NCBI GenBank assembly: GCA_904063045.1
Contig: CAJFCJ010000049.1
Span: forward strand, 62,001-126,000
From: Dimorphilus gyrociliatus
Lineage: Eukaryota > Annelida > Polychaeta > Dinophilidae
Direction of reading: 5' to 3'
DNA: 64,000 nt
Position numbers and translations under genes: made by a program. A model generated the notes under the pieces. It was not told the DNA's origin and searched no databases. It worked only from the letters and a program-made list of their open reading frames with translations. Shown in pieces: positions 57,326 through 64,000 of the stretch (its first letter is position 1; the number at the start of each line of letters is the position of its first letter).

Positions 57326-59440
57326 TTAATTTTTTGTTTTTACCGTATAAGCAATGAATTCAATAAATTCGATAATTGTTATAACAGATGCTCCCAAAAC
57401 AAGTCCCATAAATCCACCAACTTCAGAGAGCAAAGATAGAAAACCAAATTTCTCTTGTTGAGTAATCTTTTGATAATTCATCTCTTTGTAAAAGACATCA
57501 ACTTTTGCAAAATTCTTTCTGCAATTTGTATTCATTTTAAAAACTTGGATAGAAAAAATATTAATAAAAACTTACAGGAAAAAATCATTATTTATCTTAT
57601 TAATTTCATTAAATTCACTTATAAAAATGTCAAGGACATTGTACTTGTATTGAATTTCATCAAAAGATTTGATAACTACTTTTGGAAGTTTAAGTCCATA
57701 TTGTCCAATTGCATTTCCTAATTGTAAAAAGCAATCACTCCAGCTATATTGTAAAACTTTTTCCAGTGCTTTTTCAGAACAATTGTGTTCAATACTGTAC
57801 TCATCTTTAGAATTGTTATATAAAATATAAAATTCATTGACAAGTTTGTAATCCATTTTCAAATTGACAGCATTTTTTACAGGATAAGGCCATTTGAGAT
57901 TACTTTTTACTGACACTTCTAATAGCCTTAGTTCATTTGCAATCTGTTTAACATTCTTATCAAAGAGTTTAAATTGTTTATTAGTACTTTCATAAAAACT
58001 TATCAAACTCTTTATATCAATGAAAAAATTTTCCACTTCAAACATTGCACTTATATTGAATTTTGTTATTGATGAATTTTTATCTAAATACAATTCCAGT
58101 AGATTAACTTTCGAAGAAACATCCCTATGAATAACATGTATTGAGTTTAATTCTTCTTCAAAATCTAGTGAATTTCTATAGAATTCTGCTGATGAATTGT
58201 TAATTTTCCAAAGTTTTAAATGAATTGGTGTAAAAAATTATACTTTTCTTTTAATAGACAAACAGATTGGAATTTATTATTATTAAAAATTTGTTCAATT
58301 TTAAACAATCCATTGATAACTTTTGTAATTCTTTCACCAATTTCAAGGTAAGTTATATTATCATTTGTACCATTGAATTGTAATAATTTCTGTTCAATTA
58401 ATAATTCTGTAAAGAATGGTTTACAAGTTGTATTGTAAGGTAATTCTGGATTCATTTTATCCATTCCAAATATTCTTTCAATTTCACTTATGTATTCTTT
58501 TTGAAAATTCAGAAGAATTTTTGAATTAGCAAGAAAATAATTTTAAAATAATTTGTAGTGTCAAACATTTGCCTAAACATTTCATATAATTCTATTATTT
58601 TAAAAGAATGCATTGCATTTTCAATTCTATTAAAATTCTCTGCCAAATTGATAATGACTCCATTAAAGCTACACAAATTCCCTTCATACATTCAGTAGAT
58701 TTATAAATTTTATGAGTATCTTTAAAATATGCTAAAAATATTTTCATATCTTTTACAAATGGTTTAATAAATTTGTAATTTAAGTTATATTTTTTTTCAA
58801 TTTTCTTTTCTCCAATTTCTAAAACATTCAGATATTCTTCTTTTAATGTTTTCATTCTATTAGAATTTCCAAGTATTACTTTCTCAGCTTCAAATTGTGA
58901 TATTGCTGTAAATGATAGATTTGGTTCATAGATAATCTGTTTACATGGAACTGAACAGGAACAGTTGTTTTTATCCTTTTTTATCTTCTCTAATGATAAT
59001 CTAACACATCCATAATTCTCTGTGATAGAACATAGCCTTTTATAATTTTGACTGCGTTCTGTTAAAGTTGCGCTTTTATTCCAACTAATGTATTCATTCC
59101 AGCAGCTACTGCAAATCCTAAATCAGACATAAGGGGTCTTTTATAATCATCGTGTAAGAATATTTTAACACCAGCATCATTATCAGGTCCAGGCATGTAT
59201 TCGTATTGTTCAAGATTCAATAGAAGAGAAAGAGCATTATTCATTCCAGATTCAGTAACTGTTAAAGATTTAGGTGGTTTTAAAAATGAAGGAGAATTGA
59301 ATGTATAGCATATTCCCTAGTCAATGATACTTTTTGTAAAATACTCTACTAAACATTTTTCACCAGCCCTATCACAATTGAATATCAAGTTTGATTGTTT
59401 ATGTCTAGAAGTAGAAGTAGTATGAGTAGAAACATTGACA
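57326..59440 (-). pseudogene. DEG/ENaC-family sodium channel with unusually long ectodomain, decayed
   Basis: Family landmarks in order on the minus strand: FNCDRAGEKC, GICYTFNSP, LNLEQYEYMPGPDNDAGVKI, LGFAVAAGMNTLVGIK, CSCSVPCKQIIYEPNLSF. After roughly 450 residues come CRKNFAKVDVFYKEMNYQKI and the second membrane helix LLSEVGGFMGLVLGASVITI with the GAS selectivity motif, ending at 57326. The last intron (57576/57543) is clean, phase 2. DEG/ENaC proteins are trimeric, amiloride-sensitive channels in the plasma membrane. The stretch between the cysteine cluster and the pre-TM2 strand is normally near 80 residues; here it is a helical, Lys/Asn-rich insertion. Lesions: TAG near 59317, frameshifts near 59070, 58690, 58545 and 58240. 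The N-terminus and TM1 are missing, cut by the adjacent MULE. Confidence 0.75.
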
Positions 59441-59450
59441 GCAGACACAT

Positions 59451-61010
59451 TTATACATGATAAATTGCTGAACATTTTTTCAAAAGTTCACCAGCACAAA
59501 TATCACTATTTTCAAATTCATCCCAATATTCATAAATTTTGCATGTTGGCATAGATTTTTTTTTGTACCTACAACTCTTTTTTTCTGACAGTAGCTTTTG
59601 ATAAACATCAATTAGATCACTTTCTCTCTTTAATTCATCTGCAGTGCAATAAAATGAAGAATTTTCTTGTAAATTTCTATTATATTTGTTGTGGAAGCCT
59701 TCCAAATCATTATTTGTTGGAATAGCTCTCTTAAACACTGATCAATTATTTGGTGACCAGAGACTATTGTATATCCATGTTTCCTCCATGTATTTAACAA
59801 GATCATGTAATTTGTCAACCTCAGTTAAATATCTTTTAATCTTTTTAAATTGATGCTGAATGATATTACCATACCACTCTCCTGTTTTATTTTTGTAGTC
59901 TCTACTCTACCCAAGCTCCTATTGTTTTTTCAAGATTACAAATTTCAAAGTTGTGCTTAAAATCATTACCTTAATTTTTCTAAATACAGCCTGAGACCAA
60001 TGAAATAAACATCCATTTATTTCTGCATTTTCCCAAACAGACAAAATTGCTCTGCAGATTGCCTTTTCGAAATCTATTACAAATCTTTTTGGCTGATGAT
60101 TATTTGTTAATTCACAAACTGTCTGAAAAATTTACAAAGAGTAATTAATAAAAGAATTACTTTAGAAAAACTTTGATCTTACTTGAAACAATAGTTCAAA
60201 GGTTTTTTTTTTTAGGAGACATAAACACAGTTAATAGTGGTACTTGTTTCAATGCATCATTTTTTTCAGAAATCCATGGATGGAGAATATTTGTATAAAA
60301 GGATTATGAGCATGTTTAAAAGTCCCATCAAGAAACCATGTTTTTGTTGAGGAAAGAAGTTCAATTTGCTTATTTGTTGCAAATATTATAATTTGAAAGC
60401 CATTTTCATTTACATCTTTTCTTAGAAATCTGTCATGTAAAAAGGTATGGTTTAGAAAAAAATTAATACCATCTGGTTCTCTTGGATGAATTTTTCTTTT
60501 GTGATAATTCACAACTTGTACACTGGATGTTATTTTTGGTAAATGTTCTGCATCTGTATGATTTATCAAAACCTCTTCTGCAATTCTTCTTCCACTTAGT
60601 ATTAGATTTTCTTTACTTTTGGTTTTTAAATCATTTCTTATCAACAGCTTCTTTTCATTATTGTTATTTCCCAAATGTATGTGCTCATTTACCTAATGTA
60701 AAAGAAGGTCCAGTTTGATTGAAACTGGCAGGATATTGCTGATTTTTATTTTTTCTCCTGCAAATCCATACAGTTCTCTTCTTTGTTCTAAATTTTATAT
60801 TAAAAGAAAAGCCATTATGCACTAGTAAATCCTTTTCTTTCTGATTACCATTTTTTATAATTTCAAATTTATAGGAATCAAAGAATTTAATACTGGATGG
60901 TTCTTTTTCAAATGAGCTTTCTTCAATGTACACTTACCAACTATAGTTTATAGATATTTTATGAATAATACTTACCATATGGTAGAAGTGTTGAAGTAGA
61001 TGTTGCCTCT
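59451..61010 (-). pseudogene. MULE transposase (fourth recognisable full-length relic)
   Basis: FLYWCH part: FEIIKNGNQKEKDLLVHNGF, RTVWICRRKNK (60933-60685). Nuclease part: RRIAEEVLINHTDAE, TWFLDGTFKHAHNPFIQIFS (first D), FVIDFEKAICRAI (second D), GCLFHWSQAVFRKI, TNNDLEGFHNKYNRNL (E), ending KKCSAIYHV at 59451. Frames change near 60690 and 60255 and a TAA replaces W in the PNN-SVF segment. Exon 61010-60975 (SGTSVPSIPEATSTSTLLP) is the acidic linker; the finger exon is gone, replaced by repeat R4. No end array on either side. Confidence 0.8.
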
Positions 61011-61065
61011 GGGATAGATGGTACCGAAGTGCCAGAATCAACCCCTTTTATAGGCAAAGGATAAG

Positions 61066-61445
61066 ATGTTACATAACAAACATGTTGACAACAACAACAA
61101 GTGGTTATTTACATAAATATGATGTAAGAATTGACCCTTGAAAGGTAACCTACACAAAGTTGTTGTTGTTTACATCACTACTTCATAATTTGATAACCCT
61201 TGACCCTGTTTGTTGTGAACAACCCTTATCTGGGGTTAGACCCTTGTTGTTGACAGCTAAGGCATAAACAACTGATAAGGAATTGTGTAAAAGCAGGGCG
61301 TAGGTAGTAACAGGTATTCAGTCCTGAATCAACTCCCTTAGTGAACAGGTCTAGCATTACTTTAGAATACAGTTATATTATTCTTATGTTTTGGTTCTAT
61401 ATTCATCCTCCCTTGATTCTAGATCTCTCTTCTAAGTGGCTTACT
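61066..61445 (+). repeat. dispersed repeat R4, composite copy (halves a and b joined)
   Basis: Half a (61066-61215) matches 49130-49275 directly; half b (61215-61445) matches 49985-50240 in inverse orientation. It lies exactly between a truncated MULE and a truncated receptor pseudogene, so it or its insertion probably caused both truncations. Confidence 0.75.
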
Positions 61446-62890
61446 TTTTTTAATAAAAAAGACCAAACCCAGATAAAAAAAATATAAAAAAGTAAAGTAT
61501 ATGATTTAATAATTTTAATCATAGGAAAGTTTATTGTTTCAAATCTTGTAATAGTTATAAACAATAAACTTAATGTTGATAATTGAATTGAAAAACTTGC
61601 AAAACATCCAATAATTGAACAACTGACACTATTTCTCCATTTATAATCATTTTCTACATATTTATTTCTAAACATTATATCAACTATTCCAATTGAAATG
61701 AAATACAATGAAATATTCAAATCTGCATATGACAAACTCAAACGGAAATAATTTTTTGGTTTTTTTGAAAAGATTATTGAAGAAAAATTTTTAATGAATG
61801 ACATAATGCCAATTACCCGTAAAAGAATACGTATTAATTTTGATTATAATAAATCAGAGCAAGAATTGAATAATGACTCATTTGGTTCACAATTTTTTAT
61901 ATTTTTTGAATATTTCCATGCAAAACAACATAATTCAAAATGTTCACTTGAAAGATTTACTAACATTTTCAATTTTTTAATAATATACCTTCCATTTTCC
62001 ATACGTACAAAAGATTTTTGTAATGAGAGTGATATTAGAGAGACAATATCAATAAAGGAGTTATTATCAATCTGTTTGATTTTACATTCACTTAAATCAA
62101 GATATTGAAGATTTTTACATTTGCGAAAAAGTTCATCTGATATTATTGATAAATTAGTTTTTGATAAGATAAGCTGTCTTAGTTTAGGAAAAACTGTATA
62201 TGTAAAATTTCCAAAAATTATATTATTACTACTCAGATTTAAAGTCTGAAGCTTTTTTAATGGGGATTCCAACATTGTATTTAAACAAATTAATTTATTA
62301 TTTTGAATATTGAAAAGAATAAATTGGGAAATTTTTTGGCAACTTCATCAACATTAATCCTACTTAAAGTTACTGTGACATGCGTAACAGTAACATATTG
62401 TTCAAGAAAAAAATGTTTAAAATTTATTCCTATTTGTGAAAGGCAAATACTCTTCCAAAAATATTTCTGACTTTTATTTAACCAATTGGAAGTTGTTTGT
62501 TTTTGGTTAAAATTACAATTTAAAGCATAAAATGACTGACAAATACAATTTTCGGGACATTTGAATATTGCATTACAGTATAATTCATCACTTCCCAGAA
62601 GACAATCTACAAATCCATTACATACATCTGAGAGAATAATGTAAAATTTCTCATTTCTACATTTGAAAACACCTCTTGGTTTAAAATTTTCTGATTTTGT
62701 AAACAAATAATAATAAAATATAAAGATTTTAAATATACAGTATATAAAATGTTAATTTCATTAATTAAACACAATCTCTTTCATCATCATTTTCTGGACA
62801 ATGTAAAATACCATCGCAAATTTGTTTTATTGAAATGCAATAATTATTTAATCTACACAGATATTCACCAATTTCACATTTTGAAACATT
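61440..62890 (-). pseudogene. LDLa-LRR-7TM receptor (relaxin receptor/GRL101 type), truncated
   Basis: Minus strand: LDLa repeat CEIGEYLCRLNNYCISIKQI then CDGILHCPENDDERDC (62890-62765). A second LDLa reads FKCRNEKFYII, CNGFVDCLLGSDELYC. The LRR cap is CPENCICQSFYALNC, followed by LRRs with LQTLNLSSNN, LRQLILSKTNLSI and LQYLDLSECKIKQIDNNSF. The hinge SSEHFELCCFAWKYSK then CEPNESLFNSCSDLL is diagnostic of leucine-rich-repeat GPCRs. Membrane helices 1-4 follow (LSLSYADLNISLYFISIGIV, TLSLLFITITRF). Lesions: a frameshift near 62310 in a T-run, a TAA right after CSDLL (about 61851), and loss of helices 5-7 at the R4 repeat boundary. Such receptors bind peptide hormones and signal through G proteins; this copy cannot. 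Confidence 0.8.
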
Positions 62891-63158
62891 ATAACCTCTC
62901 AATGCAAGAAATGGATAATCTGTCTTTTATCAAAATTAGAGAAACAAGCAAAACCTGTGAACTTTTTCTCTTAGCACCTTACTGCCAATCCATAAAAACC
63001 AGAATCTTGAAGTACTATTTCACAACTGTAAAGTCATTTTTCAAAAACATGGCAATCTTTTAAACTATACAATACATGTTTTTGTTTTAAAAGACTAAAA
63101 TCAGAGCACATTTCAGGTGATGACTAGAAAATTCAAGGATTTGTCAACATTTATGTAA

Positions 63159-63535
63159 TTACCATATGTATGTTATTACTTTATCAGATATTGGGAAAAC
63201 TTGAAATATAGGATTAAGTATTTTGTTTTGGTTCCAACACAGAAGTAATGCTACTTTTTCAATATTTTCAGAGAGTGCAAATCCTAAAGGACTAGTATCA
63301 AATGATTTGGATTTTGCTATAAAAGTCGTTTCAGAATGTATATTATTGTCATAGAATATTTTATACAAGAAATCTGGTGTTGGTTCGATCTTAAAATCTA
63401 AAATTAAAAAATATATATTTCAAAAGCTTCTACATCCATCTTTTAAATAGACGTACCATTAATCTCCGGAAAATGACATGTAAATCCTTTGTAATTTATG
63501 TCAGGGATACTTTCTATTTTATTAGTAAAATACAT
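63159..63535 (-). CDS. unidentified exon pair, partial gene
   Basis: Exon 63535-63457 reads MYFTNKIESIPDINYKGFTC then HFPEING and ends G|GTACGT. Exon 63397-63159 starts DFKIEPTPDFLYKIFYDNN and continues FIAKSKSFDTSPLGFALSEN and KVALLLCWNQN to a TAA. The splice is clean and phase 1. No leader is seen, and BEL/Pao-like sequence begins just upstream, so the 5' end may be lost. Two cysteines and beta-type alternation suggest an extracellular domain. I do not recognise the family. Confidence 0.4.
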
Positions 63536-63559
63536 GAACCCAGATATCAGAAATATTAG

Positions 63560-63910
63560 GCTGTTCTGGGCACGTTAGACAATAAAGAAGCAGCTGGTCT
63601 AGTGCACCAAGCACACATTCCCTGGCAAGAATAATGGTTATCCTCAGGGAGAGCTTATTGGGTGTTGAACGAAAAGACAACTATAAGAAGGATGATAAAA
63701 GAATGCCAACGATGCATTAGGTATAGATTGAAAATGAGGTATCAGAGAGGCAGCAATAAATCCTACACTTTCGAAATTGGAGAATGACTGGAAGTGATCT
63801 TATTTTTTGGGCTCGATTACTTCAGTCTGTTCAAGTTGAAAAAGGCTGTCAAATACTACGTGCTATTTCTTATACGTCTGCAGACAGGATAGTAAGGCTT
63901 TAGATTAATG
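63560..63910 (+). pseudogene. BEL/Pao-type retrotransposon integrase relic
   Basis: LVHQAHIPWQE, YWVLNEKTTIRRMIKECQRC and IRYRLKMRYQ match the zinc-binding (H2C2) head of an integrase; after a stop, FFGLDYFSLFKLKKAVKYYV matches the (F)G.DYFGP..V start of the BEL/Pao catalytic core. Several stops and frame changes. It is cut by the window end or truncated there. Confidence 0.6.
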
Positions 63911-64000
63911 TTTAAATCCATGGCCAAAGAGGATGGAAAATATCTATATCACCATATTTTTTGTCTGTTACTCAATAATCTTCTTCTCAGACTACGCTAC

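Noticed and set aside
9825-61860. Stop-codon reassignment to explain in-frame stops
   Set aside because: All three stop codons appear as disruptions in different genes, and the intact genes use normal stops; ordinary pseudogene decay fits better.
61794-62108. Plus-strand ORF of 104 codons
   Set aside because: It is the antisense shadow of the receptor LRR and hinge region read on the minus strand.

Overview
The window is nuclear DNA of an animal. It is AT-rich, most genes are split by short GT-AG introns (about 50-100 bp), and the gene content is metazoan: a SID-1/SIDT relative, a DEG/ENaC channel, a relaxin-receptor/GRL101-type LDLa-LRR-7TM receptor, inter-alpha-trypsin-inhibitor C-terminal domains, PAN and fucolectin domains. 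An invertebrate, perhaps a spiralian, is likely, but the sequence alone does not fix the phylum.

Layout. 0-4.2 kb: a Penelope-like retroelement with a second downstream ORF. 4.1-6.4 kb: a decayed MULE transposon. 6.9-7.9 kb: a CNTNAP/neurexin-like secreted gene with one frameshift. 9.8-10.7 kb: a SID-1 pseudogene. 12.9-15.1 kb: an intact six-exon lectin-like gene. 16.2-18.9 kb: a complete MULE transposon with an intact four-exon transposase. 19-19.5 kb: a tiny RING gene and its broken partial copies. 20-23 kb: MULE relic and non-coding DNA. 23.2-28.97 kb: two more members of the lectin-like family around an ITIH-C pseudogene. 29.6-32.6 kb: a second ITIH-C pseudogene with an intact Tc1-like transposon placed at a splice acceptor. 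33.7-37.3 kb: a double-fucolectin gene and a lectin-like gene broken by a MULE relic. 38.4-40.1 kb: an intact LRR gene. 40.5-43 kb: nested repeats and Tc1 and PLE relics. 43.3-44.1 kb: an intact GNAT acetyltransferase. 45-47.7 kb: Tc1 fragment and lectin-like pseudogene. 49-52 kb: LRR, Tc1 and MULE relics. 52.4-54.6 kb: a second intact lectin-like gene. 56.1-56.7 kb: a PAN-domain mini-gene. 57.3-63 kb: DEG/ENaC, MULE and LGR pseudogenes. 63.2-64 kb: an unidentified exon pair and a BEL/Pao integrase relic.

Two systems stand out. The first is a family of MULE transposons (PHD/RING-like finger, FLYWCH domain, DDE transposase) whose ends are short tandem arrays of a GAAAACGTCC-like unit. Each subfamily has its own version of the unit, and all keep the same orientation relative to the transposase. 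The second is a local family of secreted proteins (signal peptide, two discoidin-like domains, a farnesoic-acid-O-methyltransferase-like domain, a C-terminal domain). It has at least six copies on both strands, two fully intact (618 and 611 aa) and the rest frameshifted, truncated or cut by transposons. Together with the fucolectin, PAN, LRR and RING genes this suggests a fast-turnover recognition or surface-protein region, which is an inference. All functional statements rest on reading motifs by eye; no database search was possible.
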